From Achatina immaculata (lineage: Eukaryota; Mollusca; Gastropoda; Stylommatophora; Achatinidae): 64,000 bases of DNA. Location: positions 565,471-629,470 of the forward strand of contig CM019710.1 in NCBI GenBank assembly GCA_009760885.1. Direction: 5' to 3'. The position numbers and the translations under genes are program-made. The notes below the pieces were generated by a model. It did no database searches and had not been told where the DNA came from. It saw only the letters and a list, made by a program, of their open reading frames with translations. Shown here piece after piece: positions 23,225 to 34,445 of this stretch (its first letter is position 1; each line of letters opens with the position of its first letter).

Positions 23225-24189
23225 GGGCGTTCAGAAAGTAATGCACCACATCGTTTTTCTCAGGAGCTGTTCATTAAAAAAGCATGAAATTTATATATAT
23301 GGATATGCCATTTAAACATCGGTATTATTCAACATAATCCCCATTAACTTATACGGCTTTACGCCAGCGCAAAACTAGTATATGTATTCCTAGCACGTAT
23401 CAGATTTTCTCTTGATTATGTAGCCATTTCTTCGCTGCCAGAATCAATCCTTCGTCATCTTCAAATTTTACCCCTCGGAGTGCATCTTTAAGTGGATCAA
23501 ACAGATGGAAATCAGAAGGTGCCAAATCGGGACTATAGGGTTATTGGGTAGTACAGTCCAATCCAATTTGTTGACTGCTTCCCGTGTTGCCAGACTTGTG
23601 TGAGGGTGCGTGTTGTCGTGAAGGAGAAGCAGGTCTGCTGGTTTCTAGTGTTGCTGAACTCTGCGAAAACGCTGATTTAGTTTTTTCAATGTCTTAATGT
23701 AAGCTTGCGAATTGATTGTGTCTCATCTTGGCATAACATCGACAGGAATCACACCTTCAGTGTCCAAAAACGACAGTGATCATGGCCTTTCCAGCTGAAG
23801 GAGTTGTCACTCCACTGACTATCTTTTTGTCTCAGGTTCAAAATGTTTGACCAGGTTTTATCGCCTGTTACGATCTTAGCCAAAAAGTTATCTCCCTCAA
23901 CACTGAAACGCTCAAACAATTCAGAAGAAATTGCTTTCCTTTGCAATCGATGGTCATTTGTGAGACTTCGAAGGACCCAATTTGCGCAGACCTTAGAAAA
24001 TCCGAGAGCTTTTATAACTGCATTTTCACTACCATTGCTGACTGACAGCTTTAAGGCAATTGTTGAGTAGTGATACGCCTATCAGTAAGAATAATGCTTC
24101 AACGCATTTCAACATTTCTGCCTTGGTGGCTGTGGCAGGACGTCCACAGCGCGGTCGATCATGCAACTCCTTATCTTCATTTATTGATT
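22914..24189. repeat. Tandem duplication, right unit (about 1.28 kb)
   Basis: Second copy of 21642-22913, nearly identical. The join lies at ATTCT|ATGATTCGC with a short TGATTC-like microhomology, which suggests repair-mediated duplication and not transposition. Confidence 0.9.
23749..23946 (-). pseudogene. Mariner transposase catalytic fragment (second copy)
   Basis: Same block as 22473-22670, RKAISSELFERFSVEGDNFL and IVTGDKTW. The frame then runs through LRQKDSQWSDNSFSWKG, where a typical transposase would read KRQSxxWRHP, so several small shifts have accumulated. Confidence 0.85.
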
Positions 24190-24340
24190 CTTTGATTCTC
24201 TGAACCCAGCAACTGACTGTAATCCTGTCGACTGCAAAACTTCCATACACATCACATAAATGCTTGTGAAGGTTCACAACAGTTTCTTTCTCTGCAACGA
24301 GAAATTCTATCACAATTCGCTGCTTATACCATAAATTTCT
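24029..24340 (-). pseudogene. Mariner transposase N-terminal DNA-binding region
   Basis: Minus strand reads IEFLVAEKETVVNLHKHLCD, YGSFAVDRITVSCWVQRIKE and DRPRCGRPATAT, the paired helix-turn-helix and GRP linker of mariner transposases. A stop sits near the start (after MAALTVEM at about 24372), so the natural start is uncertain. It loses frame before the catalytic core. Confidence 0.85.
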
Positions 24341-24514
24341 AACACGCTACATTTCAACAGTTAGGGCAGCCATATTCTTTGACCGGTTTCGGTGCAATTT
24401 GGTTCACAAAATCGGCGCATGCCGTATTTAAAGTGTGCAAAATTGCATGTTTCTGTCTTCATTATTGTCTGAAAAAGACGACGTGGTGCATACCTATCTG
24501 AACGCTCCTCGTAT

Positions 24515-25780
24515 ATCGTATAAACTCTTGTACTGTAATACTAAACGTGTGGAGTCTAGGAATGTTTCGTAATTTCTAAACGATAATATGTTGTGACACT
24601 TAAATGTTTTCACTCTAAACTTTAGAGATAAAATGTCTAGAATAGCTGCAGATTATGTTATGTGAGTAGGAACTGCAATTAACGACTGTTTGTATTTTTC
24701 AAAAAAAATATTTCATCCTAGGTTTGTATGCATTTTTAATGTTCTTTTTTGCTTCGGACAGACAGAAAAACAGACAGACCGATAGACAGACAGAAATGAG
24801 AGAGAAGGAAATTAATTTGCGATTTTTCATGAGCAATGATAGAGTGTAAAAGATTAGCTGATTGGCTAATATACGTATCATCCAATTAAATTCGTTCATA
24901 TCATGGAGACGGAAAACACTGGTGACGTGTTAGAAATCTAGAACATTCTAAAGTCATAAGTCCGGTAACAGCTTGCACCTTGAATATACACTAGTATTTG
25001 AAGGATAGAACATATTGTATATATGTATCCATCATAGTTGTCCTGGGATATTTTACTCCTGGCTACATCAATGCCTGAGGAAATTTGTGGTTGTATGTAT
25101 TCAATAGTGACAATTTATGTATATATGCCCGTAAACGTTTGTGCGTTTGTCTGCATATGGTACGTGCTTGTATTGTATTTTTCTAGAGTAATATATCAGT
25201 AACATATTTCTGTCTTTCACTGATAAAAGAATCTGAGAAGAGTAGAGACCAGTGCACGTCTTCTCTCCCCAAGGTAGGTGGTGTAACCAGTGGTTACGTT
25301 AATCGGCCATTACTGGTAAACCACCGGTCAAACAAACACAAAAAAGAGGAAAATGAAACTTTTGGAGGTCGCCAGTTACTGTAACCGAGTTATATTGTAA
25401 AAAATAAAAAAAACTAGTAAAAGAAAATAAGCAAAACAGCGGAATAACAGCAGGACAATCAGGCCAGTAGGATGATAATGCTCATTCTTCATGGAGGAGA
25501 ATCAACCAGATTTGACTTTGGTTCAGCACGGGAGCACTTTTGTAAATAGTTAATCTCGTAGCAAATACAGCAAGAAAAGTGGCACGCGAACATTTTGTTC
25601 CCGTAGAAGCTTGTAAAGTGTTTAAGTTTACATTAAGAAAAAAAGAATAAGGTACCGAATGTTGTGTTAATAAGACGGGTGCCTCGGAAAGTTCTTCGAG
25701 CAAAGTGAAGTCAGGTACAGATGTGCAGGTTCCGAAAAATCTTAGCGCCATCACTAGTGTAAGTCTGACTGGGGACGCAG
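24515..25780. other. No recognised gene
   Basis: AT-rich sequence with a short CAGACAGA run (24757-24796). The 128-residue minus-strand frame at 25482-25868 runs out of the 30-bp array and is unlikely to be real. Confidence 0.55.
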
Positions 25781-25782
25781 CG

Positions 25783-26222
25783 GTAACCCAGCTGTAGGCA
25801 CCAGGAGCCTCAGTAACCCACCTGTAGATGCAAGGCGCCTCAGTAACCCAGCTGTAGGTACCAGGCACCTCAGTAACCCAGCTGTAGGTATCAGGCGCCC
25901 CAGCAACCCAAATGTAAATACAAGGGGGCCTAGTAATCCAGCTGTAGATACCAGGCGCCCCAATATACCCAACTGTATGTGCTAGTCGCCCCAGTAACCC
26001 AGCTGTATGTGCCAGGCGCCTCAGTTACCCAGCTGTAGGTGCTAGTCGCCCCAGTAACCCAGCTGTAGGTGCTAGTCGCCCCAGTAACCCAGCTGTAGGT
26101 GCTAGTCGCCGCAGTAACCCAGCTGTAGGTCCTAGTCGCCCCAGTAACCCACCTGTAGGTGCTAGTCGCCCCAGTAACCCAGCTGTATGTGCCAGGCGCC
26201 TCAGTTACCCAGCTGTAGAAGT
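25783..26222. repeat. 30-bp minisatellite, locus 1, about 14 units
   Basis: Unit CAGTAACCCAGCTGTAGGTG plus CTAGTCGCCC; left units carry CAGGCGCCTC in place of TAGTCGCCC. The unit is 10 codons, so the minus strand shows a periodic YSWVTGATST frame. The same unit forms a second array at 31985-32195. Confidence 0.95.
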
Positions 26223-26379
26223 GAGGTACAATGTGCCTTCTGGTACTGGGGAAAGAAAAGCGACCAGGTCTGATGTCTGAGAATCTCCTTTCCATCTAGA
26301 AGCTTGATGGATGGTGAGACGAAGATAGCAAAGTCAAGGCACGCGAGACAACTCCCTGTACATTATACACGCGACAGGA

Positions 26380-28440
26380 CACCGGTTGGACATCTCACAG
26401 GAGACTACACTAAGTGGTTGGGCATCTCACAGGGGACTACATGTAGTGGTTGGGCATCTCACAGGGGACTACATGTAGTGGTTCGGCATCTCACAGGGGA
26501 CTACATGTAGTGGTTGGGCATCTCACAGGGGACAACACGCAGTGGTTTGGCATCTCACAACTGACTACACTTAGTTGGTGGGCATCTCACAGGGAACTAT
26601 ACGTAGTGGATGGACATCTCACAGCTGACTACACTTAGTGGTTGGGCATCTCATAAGGGACTACACGTAGTGGTTGGACATCTCACAGGGGACTACATAT
26701 AGTGGTTGGGCATCTCGCAACTGACTACACTTAGTTGGTGGGCATCTCACAGGGGACTACACGTAGTGGTTGGGCATCTCGCAACTGACTACACTTAGTT
26801 GATGAGCATCTCACAGGGGACTACACGTAGTGGTTGGGCATCTCACAGGGGACTACATGTAGTGGTTGGGTATCTCGCAACTGACTACATTTAGTTGATG
26901 GGCATCTCACAGGGGACTACACGTAGTGGTTGGGCATCTCACAGGGGACTACATGTAGTGGTTGGGCATCTCACAGGGGACTACATGTAGTGGTTCGGCA
27001 TCTCACAGGGGACTACATGTAGTGGTTGGGCATCTCACAGGGGACAACACGCAGTGGTTTGGCATCTCACAACTGACTACACTTAGTTGGTGGGCATCTC
27101 ACAGGGAACTATACGTAGTGGATGGACATCTCACAGCTGACTACACTTAGTGGTTGGGCATCTCATAAGGGACTACACGTAGTGGTTGGACATCTCACAG
27201 GGGACTACATATAGTGGTTGGGCATCTCGCAACTGACTACACTTAGTTGGTGGGCATCTCACAGGGGACTACACGTAGTGGTTGGGCATCTCGCAACTGA
27301 CTACACTTAGTTGATGAGCATCTCACAGGGGACTACACGTAGTGGTTGGGCATCTCACAGGGGACTACATGTAGTGGTTGGGTATCTCGCAACTGACTAC
27401 ATTTAGTTGATGGGCATCTCACAGGGGACTACACGTAGTGTTTGGGCATCTCACAGGGGACTACACGTAGTGGTTGGGTATCTCACAGGGGACTACACGT
27501 AGTGGTTGGGTATCTCACAGGGGACTACACGTAGTGTTTGGGCATCTCTCAGGGGACTACACGTAGTGGTTGGGTATCTCGCAACTTACTACACTTAGTT
27601 GGTGGGCATCTCACAGGGGACTACACGTAGTGGTTGGGTATCTCGCAACTGACTACATTTAGCTGGTGGGCATCTCTCAGGGGACTACACGTAGTGGTTG
27701 GGTATCTCGCAGGGGACTACACGTAGTGTTTGGGCATCTCTCAGGGGACTACACGTAGTGTTTGGGCATCTTACAGGGGACTACACGTAGTGGTTGGGCA
27801 TCTCGCAACTGACTACACTTAGTTGATGGGCATCTCATAGGGGACTACACGTAGTGGTTGGGCATCTCACAGGGGACTACACGTAGTGGTTGGGCATCTA
27901 ACAGGGGACTACATGTAGTGGTTGGGCATCTCGCAACTGACTACACTTCGTTGGTGGGCATCTCACAGGGGACTACACGTAGTGGTTGGGTATCTCGCAA
28001 CTGACTACATTTAGTTGGTGGGCATCTCACAGGGGATTACACGTAGTGTTTGGGCATCTCACAGGGGACTACACGTAGTGGTTGGGTATCTCACAGGGGA
28101 CTACACGTAGTGGTTGGGTATCTCACAGGGGACTACACGTAGTGTTTGGGCATCTCTCAGGGGACTACACGTAGTGGTTGGGTATCTCGCAACTTACTAC
28201 ACTTAGTTGGTGGGCATCTCTCAGGGGACTACACGTAGTGGTTGGGTATCTCACAGGGGACTACACGTAGTGGTTGGGTATCTCGCAACTTACTACACTT
28301 AGTTGGTGGGCATCTCACAGCCGACTACATTTAGTGGTTGGACATCTGGAAGGAGACAACTCTTAGTGGCTGGATATCTCACAGGAAGCAACACTTATTG
28401 GCTGGACATCTCACAGCTGACTACACTTAGTGGTTCGACG
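26380..28440. repeat. 32-bp minisatellite with palindromic core, about 64 units
   Basis: Two unit types alternate: type 1 GGTTGGGCATCTCACAGGGG plus ACTACACGTAGT, type 2 with CGCAACTGACTACACTTAGT plus TGGTGGGCATCT. Type 1 often has ACTACATGTAGT, a perfect 12-bp palindrome. A 512-bp (16-unit) block at about 26434-26945 is repeated at 26946-27457, and a similar block around 27405-27605 recurs near 28013-28215. These blocks are higher-order repeats. Frames over it are artefacts. Confidence 0.96.
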
Positions 28441-28518
28441 TCTCGCAGATAACTAAGACAGTTGAACACGCGCTGCTTGTCAGATTCAAACGAGAAGACC
28501 GTTTAAACATGAGACAGG

Positions 28519-29520
28519 ATGATGATGACATTTCTGATGGGAGATGAGACTTCGATTCTTTCATCTCAAACTGACGGTGGAATTAAAGGGCACATGCTTA
28601 ACCCTGGCAAGGTACTATCAAACAAGACTTACCGTAACGTAACGAAAACACTGGAGACTCCAATAGCCTTCTACTTGTCAATTCACCACATAATTTTACA
28701 CACAAAAAAGACGTCTCTCATACGATATTGAACAAAGACTGTATTATCCTACTGCACCAAATTTTCCAACGTTTCTCGTGCTTTTACAAACACTCACTGC
28801 AGGTACATCTTGTTGTAAGTCAAAGCTCTGTTTGGATAACTCAATGGAAATTACCCCAAAATGTCAGTTGGTAAACAAACAAAAAAATCCTAGGGCGTTA
28901 ACGTTAACTCATAATGCAGGGGAACACACTCTGCAAATCCACATTCAATTGCAAGTGTTGACCATACCGGATGTTAATAGGTCTACTGGTTTTTCACTGA
29001 TAATACATACAGGAAATCACAACAGAACCGAAGCACCTTACACTGTCAACAATCGTGGCCCTACAATGGGTACCATCCCACTGTGGAATAACTGGCAATG
29101 AAACAGCTGACAGCCTATCCAAAGCTGGCAACAATCAAGATCAAACATATCATCCAGTAAACTACCAAGAGGAGAAAACTATTCGTAACCAGTGCAGATC
29201 TGAATGGAAAAAGCAACTGAAATGCAACAACGAACCAGATCCAATACACCAACTACAAAGACATCAGCAAACCATCCTCTTTCGCCTAAGGACAGGCCAT
29301 TGCAGACTACTGAGCCACCTGAATCGAATTAAAATGTCTCACACAGACGAATGTCCATGTGGCAGTGGAGTCCAGACTCCAAAACATGTCCTCCAAGAGT
29401 GCCCAAACCATGCAGACCTGAGATGTGAGACATGGCCAGAGGACACAAGCTTGGGGCAAAAGCTTTGGGGCTACTATCAGGATCTGAAGTGACCAGCAAC
29501 CTAGAACACAGAAGATAAAA
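28519..29520 (+). pseudogene. LINE RNase H and C-terminal region, first copy
   Basis: The frame at 29055-29492 reads ALQWVPSHCGITGNETADSLSK, the last RNase H block (H and D present), then RNQCRSEWKKQL, ILFRLRTGHCRLLSHLNRIK, and the Cys-rich CPCGSGVQTPKHVLQEC knuckle, ending WPEDTSLGQKLWGYYQDLK. This order is that of LINEs with a terminal RNase H (I-like group). The upstream frames at 28519-28731 and 28778-29101 hold only decayed RNase H. The same 3' end recurs at 63570. No polymerase is seen. Confidence 0.82.
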
Positions 29521-29644
29521 AAGAACTGATAATACGCATATTTAAGGGTTGAACAAAAATGAAGTCTTAAGAGCATATTCCATAGGTTATTATTGAAATT
29601 ATGAAAATATATATCGTTGTTACGTTTCACAGTATTCGAGAAAT

Positions 29645-29738
29645 AAAGAAGGTATGTATGTATGTATTTATGTATATATGTATGTACGTTTGTGTGTATG
29701 TATGCATGTATATGTGTATGTATGTATGTGTCATAGCT
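29645..29738. repeat. GTAT microsatellite
   Basis: Imperfect (GTAT)n after the LINE stop, in the position of a LINE tail. Confidence 0.85.
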
Positions 29739-30025
29739 TTGATAAAGTAGATACTATGTATGTACTGTGCTAGATACCAGAAGACGAGAGACTGCTGGTG
29801 ATACATGCACAAACATTACGGCTGGGGAGAGAGAGAGTGAGACCAGGAGAAAACTTCGTGTGCCATATGTGCACAGTAACTGCCATTTGAAAAGCAAGAA
29901 TATATGTGGGCGACATCTCACAGCTGACTACACTTAGTGGTTCGACGTCTCGCAGATAACTAAGACAGTTGAACACGCGCTGCTTGTCAGATTCAAACGA
30001 GAAGACCGTTTAAACATGAGACAGG

Positions 30026-31027
30026 ATGATGATGACATTTCTGATGGGAGATGAGACTTCGATTCTTTCATCTCAAACTGACGGTGGAATTAAAGGGCAC
30101 ATGCTTAGCCCTGGCAAGGTACTATCAAACAAGACTTACCGTAACGTAACGAAAACACTGGAGACTCCAATAGCCTTCTACTTGTCAATTCACCACATAA
30201 TTTTACACACAAAAAAGACGTCTCTCATACGATATTGAACAAAGACTGTATTATCCTACTGCACCAAATTTTCCAACGTTTCTCGTGCTTTTACAAACAC
30301 TCACTGCAGGTACATCTTGTTGTAAGTCAAAGCTCTGTTTGGATAACTCAATGGAAATTACCCCAAAATGTCAGTTGGTAAACAAACAAAAAAATCCTAG
30401 GGCGTTAACGTTAACTCATAATGCAGGGGAACACACTCTGCAAATCCACATTCAATTGCAAGTGTTGACCATACCGGATGTTAATAGGTCTACTGGTTTT
30501 TCACTGATAATACATACAGGAAATCACAACAGAACCGAAGCACCTTACACTGTCAACAATCGTGGCCCTACAATGGGTACCATCCCACTGTGGAATAACT
30601 GGCAATGAAACAGCTGACAGCCTATCCAAAGCTGGCAACAATCAAGATCAAACATATCATCCAGTAAACTACCAAGAGGAGAAAACTATTCGTAACCAGT
30701 GCAGATCTGAATGGAAAAAGCAACTGAAATGCAACAACGAACCAGATCCAATACACCAACTACAAAGACATCAGCAAACCATCCTCTTTCGCCTAAGGAC
30801 AGGCCATTGCAGACTACTGAGCCACCTGAATCGAATTAAAATGTCTCACACAGACGAATGTCCATGTGGCAGTGGAGTCCAGACTCCAAAACATGTCCTC
30901 CAAGAGTGCCCAAACCATGCAGACCTGAGATGTGAGACATGGCCAGAGGACACAAGCTTGGGGCAAAAGCTTTGGGGCTACTATCAGGATCTGAAGTGAC
31001 CAGCAACCTAGAACACAGAAGATAAAA
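30026..31027 (+). pseudogene. LINE RNase H and C-terminal region, second copy
   Basis: Identical in translation to the first copy (30562-30999 against 29055-29492), carried along by the tandem duplication. Not an independent insertion. Confidence 0.85.
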
Positions 31028-31151
31028 AAGAACTGATAATACGCATATTTAAGGGTTGAACAAAAATGAAGTCTTAAGAGCATATTCCATAGGTTATTAT
31101 TGAAATTATGAAAATATATATCGTTGTTACGTTTCACAGTATTCGAGAAAT

Positions 31152-31245
31152 AAAGAAGGTATGTATGTATGTATTTATGTATATATGTATGTACGTTTGT
31201 GTGTATGTATGCATGTATATGTGTATGTATGTATGTGTCATAGCT
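31152..31245. repeat. GTAT microsatellite, second copy
   Basis: Copy of 29645-29738 in the duplicated unit. Confidence 0.85.
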
Positions 31246-31425
31246 TTGATAAAGTAGATACTATGTATGTACTGTGCTAGATACCAGAAGACGAGAGACT
31301 GCTGGTGATACATGCACAAACATTACGGCTGGGGAGAGAGAGAGTGAGACCAGGAGAAAACTTCGTGTGCCATATGTGCACAGTAACTGCCATTTGAAAA
31401 GCAAGAATATATGTGGGCGACATCT

Positions 31426-31758
31426 GTCAGCTTATCAGTTATGCATATCAGAACAGTCATCACCCTCACAGTTGGAATGTTAACGTTGAATATACATGTA
31501 GAACTGTTCTTTCTAGGGAACATTTAACATTGGATATCGAATTGTTCCCTGTAGCTTTCAAGCCTCAATATACGGGTCAGTAATTACTTATAATCTATCA
31601 GCAGGGGGTGGGGTCTGGTGTTCAGCTACATAAACTGGGGCTATTAGCACGATCAATGAGCACCACTGTTCTTATTAGTCATTCTTATTAGAATATGTGT
31701 ATATAGGTGTAGGATTACAATGGTTATGTAGTGTATGTTATACTCTCCACATAATTTC
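31426..31758. other. No recognised feature
   Basis: Ordinary AT-rich spacer. Confidence 0.5.
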
Positions 31759-31843
31759 ATACATATATACATACATACATACATACATACACGCATATAT
31801 ACATACATACATACACATACATACATACATACATACATACATG
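31759..31843. repeat. CATA microsatellite
   Basis: Imperfect (CATA)n. Gives MYVCMYVC on the minus strand. Confidence 0.93.
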
Positions 31844-31984
31844 GCCAAAAGAGACTCTCTATGACCGGAGTGTTCTATGTGTTCAAATTTGCGAAGTTAA
31901 CCTGCTAAGACCTTCCACTAGAAAGTCTTCAGATTTTCTTGTACAACTTCAGATACTAGTCCTATTTAAAGGATTCATTTCTGC

Positions 31985-32196
31985 TTAGGTACTAGGCGCC
32001 CAAGTAACCCAGATGTAGGTACCAGGTGCTCCAGTAACCCAGCTGTAGGTACCAGGCGCTCCTGTAACCTAGATGTAGGTACCAGGCGCTCCAGTAACCC
32101 AGATGTGGGTACCAGGTGCTCCAGTAACCCAGCTGTAGGTACCAGGCGATCCAGTAACCCAGATGTAGGTACCAGGCGCTCCAGTAACCCAGTTGG
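31985..32196. repeat. 30-bp minisatellite, locus 2, about 7 units
   Basis: Unit AGGTACCAGGCGCTCCAGTA plus ACCCAGATGT, the same family as 25783-26222 (shared CCAGTAACCCAG.TGTAGGT), now 6 kb to the right. Confidence 0.95.
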
Positions 32197-32214
32197 GTCA
32201 TAGTTACAATTCTG

Positions 32215-33062
32215 TCTATAGATAGACAGTGACTTTATCACTGTGACTGACTTTATCACTGAGACTTCGACTTTATCACTGAGTCTTCGACTTTATCGCT
32301 CGGACTGAATTTATCACCGGGACTTTTACTTTATCACTCTGACTGACACTATTGTCCATACTGATTGTGGCACTATTACTTTCACTTTATCCCTTTGACT
32401 TTGACTTTCTGACACTGACTTTGAATTTATAACTCTGATTCCGACTTTATCACTCTGAATTTATCACTCTGACTCTGACGTTATCGCTCTGAATTTGACT
32501 TTATCAACCTTACTTTATCATTATGGCTTTAAATTTATAACTCTGATTCTGATTTTATCAATCTCACTCTGACTTTGTCACTCTTATTTTCACTTTATCA
32601 CTTTGATTTTGACTTTATCACTCTGACTTTATCAGTCTGACTCTAGCTTTATCACTTGGACTTTATCAGTCTGACTCTGACTTTATCACTCTGACTCTGA
32701 CTTTATCATTCTGACATTGATCCTTAATACTATGATTCTGACTTTATCACTTTGACACTAACGTTATCACTCTGAAAATCTATCACTCTGACTTTGACCT
32801 ATCAGTCTGATTCTGATTCTATCACTCTGAATCTAAATTTATCACTCTGACGACTCTGACTTTATCATTCTGAATATGACTTTATATACGTGACTCTGAC
32901 TTTATCACTCTGACACTGATTTTATCGCACTAACTCTAACTTTATAACTCTGACTTTATCACTCTAAATCTGAATTTGGCACTCTGACTCTGACTTTATC
33001 ACTCTGCCTTTGACTTTATAAATCTGACTTTATCACTCTGACTTTGACTTTATCACTCTGAC
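32215..33062. repeat. Degenerate TTTATCACTCTGAC array
   Basis: About 50 copies of GACTTTATCACTCTGACT with variable spacing of 12 or 18 bp and much divergence. No open frame of note. Confidence 0.9.
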
Positions 33063-33114
33063 AGCAGGATTCATGGAGACAACCCGGCTCCCTGTTTATA
33101 AAGTTGAGCATACA

Positions 33115-33400
33115 AAACTGAGGGGATCGACTAGCGTAGTGGTTAGAGCACTCGTCTAGCAACAGAATGGTCGAGGGTTCGAATCCCCAGCTGAGCGGGA
33201 TTTTTCTTTTCGGCCACTATCGCCCCGAGGCCGACACAACCTCGTAAAATGGGTACCATAGAAAATCTGGAAAGGAAAGGCAGCGAGGAAAGGAACCGGC
33301 CACCTTACGTCATACGCTGATGGCCCAGCATAATGAGGTCTCTAACACTTCATCCTCCGCGGCATTTTCTATGGGACTACCTTTTTTTTATACAAAAATG
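33115..33400 (+). mobile_element. tRNA-derived SINE
   Basis: A box TAGCGTAGTGG (33132-33142) and B box GGTTCGAATCC (33176-33186) form a tRNA-like head, followed by a body with TTTTTCTTTTCGGCCACTAT and AATGGGTACCATAG. The GGGTACC body motif is shared with the copies at 47014, 57795 and 61180. A T-run at 33382-33389 could end a polymerase III transcript. Confidence 0.85.
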
Positions 33401-33419
33401 AAGGCAGAAGATGAAGAAG

Positions 33420-34375
33420 AATTACTGACTGTTAAGTGGCCGTATCATATGCAACAGTAGATGGCATGGTATTAACAGCAAAGAGTGAAACAGAACTACA
33501 GGAATTGCTGGACATAGTGGTAAAAGAGTGTGAAAACCAGGGCCTTAGCTTGAATAAGGAGAAAACAAGTTACTGTCATATCCAAGGAAAAAGTGATTCC
33601 TGAATGTAAAATAACAGTAAACCGTACAAAACAGGTAGACAAGTTTAGATATTTGGAGACACTACAGATCTCTGATGGAAGGTGCCCTAACTGAGATAAA
33701 GAGCAGAGTTATCCAAGCCAAAATGTTTCAGAGAATGAAGAGCATTCCGTGTAATAAATCACTGGTATTCGGAGTGAGGGAAAGAGTACTCCAGTGCTAC
33801 ATCGAGTCAGAAATTATTTTGCGAATACGAGGCATGGCCAGTCACTCTTGACATGTATAAACTAGGAAACAATTAGAAACAGCTTTATTAATCAACGAGC
33901 ATACAATCTTCCCTTTAAGTAATAAAGCTGTTCGTACATGTTTCCTAGTTTCTACATTTTGTTATCACAGCTTTACTGACTTCGTGTACAGCTATAGACT
34001 TAGTTGTATATACTCATACGCTAATTGTGTGTGAGTCGCTAATGAAATGCAACGCCAAATGGAAGCCACTGAAATGTGGTTCCTTAGAAGAATGCTACGA
34101 AAACCTTGGACAGCAAAGACATCAAACGAGGAGGTTGTGAGCGAGGCTGGAGAGACGAGCCAAACAGTAATAAAAGTCATAAAAAAGACAGTCCCGATTC
34201 TTATGACAAGTTTAACAGCGAGGCAAGCTATAATATGCTGTGACAACAGGAACGATAGAAGGCAAAAGAGATCCAGGTAGACAGAAGAAAGTGTTGGATG
34301 GACTAACTAGATGGCACAGACAAAGAACACCAACATAACGTATAAACAGTGCTCGGAGCAGGGAACTGTGGAAGA
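33420..34375 (+). mobile_element. Decayed LINE fragment split by a hairpin element
   Basis: Reads VDGMVLTAKSETELQELLD then CENQGLSLNKEKTSY, EVDKFRYLET-like text and LISDGRCPN; after the insert at 33852-34033 it resumes with MQRQMEATEMWFLRRMLRKP (34047) and WTAKTSNEEV. This is the region after YADD of the same family as the second LINE. Numerous stops. Confidence 0.8.
33852..34033 (-). mobile_element. Second hairpin element, opposite orientation
   Basis: Imperfect inverted repeat ACTAGGAAAC...AGCTTTATTA (33861-33890) against 33920-33949, then on the right the reverse complement of the head found at 6158-6221 (CACAGCTTTACTGAC...). Interrupts LINE sequence. A 12-base, 9-of-12 matching flank (33840-33851 against 34034-34045) may be a decayed target-site duplication. 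Confidence 0.68.
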
Positions 34376-34395
34376 GCACGACAGCCAATGCCAGC

Positions 34396-34398
<3 letters not shown>

Positions 34399-34444
<46 letters not shown>
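34399..34444. repeat. GATA microsatellite
   Basis: Pure (GATA)n immediately left of a 27-bp array, following the LINE 3' end. Confidence 0.95.
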
Positions 34445-34445
34445 C

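Larger units (their letters stand above)
23221..24511 (-). mobile_element. Full-length but dead mariner element
   Basis: Left TIR GAGGGGCGTTCAGAAAGTAA (23222) pairs with a right end whose complement is GAGGAGCGTTCAGATAGGTA (to 24510); each end is flanked by TA, the mariner target site. Total about 1.29 kb, the normal mariner size. The transposase lies on the minus strand and is broken by stops and frameshifts, so the copy could only move with help. Confidence 0.9.
28412..29918. repeat. 1507-bp tandem duplication, left unit
   Basis: Starts within the last 32-bp unit (after GACATCT, 28405-28411) and ends at the next GACATCT (29912-29918). The following 1507 bp repeat it with a single difference that I noticed (28601 A against 30108 G). 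Contains the 3' part of an RNase H-type LINE and a GTAT microsatellite. Confidence 0.95.
29919..31425. repeat. 1507-bp tandem duplication, right unit
   Basis: Second copy of 28412-29918. Its end, GACATCT at 31419-31425, is followed by GTCAGCTTATCAG, the unduplicated continuation. A 7-bp microhomology (GACATCT) at both break points suggests template switching or replication-slippage type repair. Confidence 0.95.

Noticed and set aside
26380..28440. CRISPR-like appearance of a regular 32-bp repeat
   Set aside because: There are no unique spacers: the 32-bp unit is continuous, and the DNA is from an animal. It is a minisatellite.
29055..30999. Two identical 145-residue frames as a gene pair
   Set aside because: They are the RNase H and knuckle end of a LINE, doubled by a 1507-bp tandem duplication.
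33119..33190. Possible true tRNA gene
   Set aside because: Box A and box B are good, but the acceptor stem does not close, and the sequence continues into a SINE body shared with other copies.
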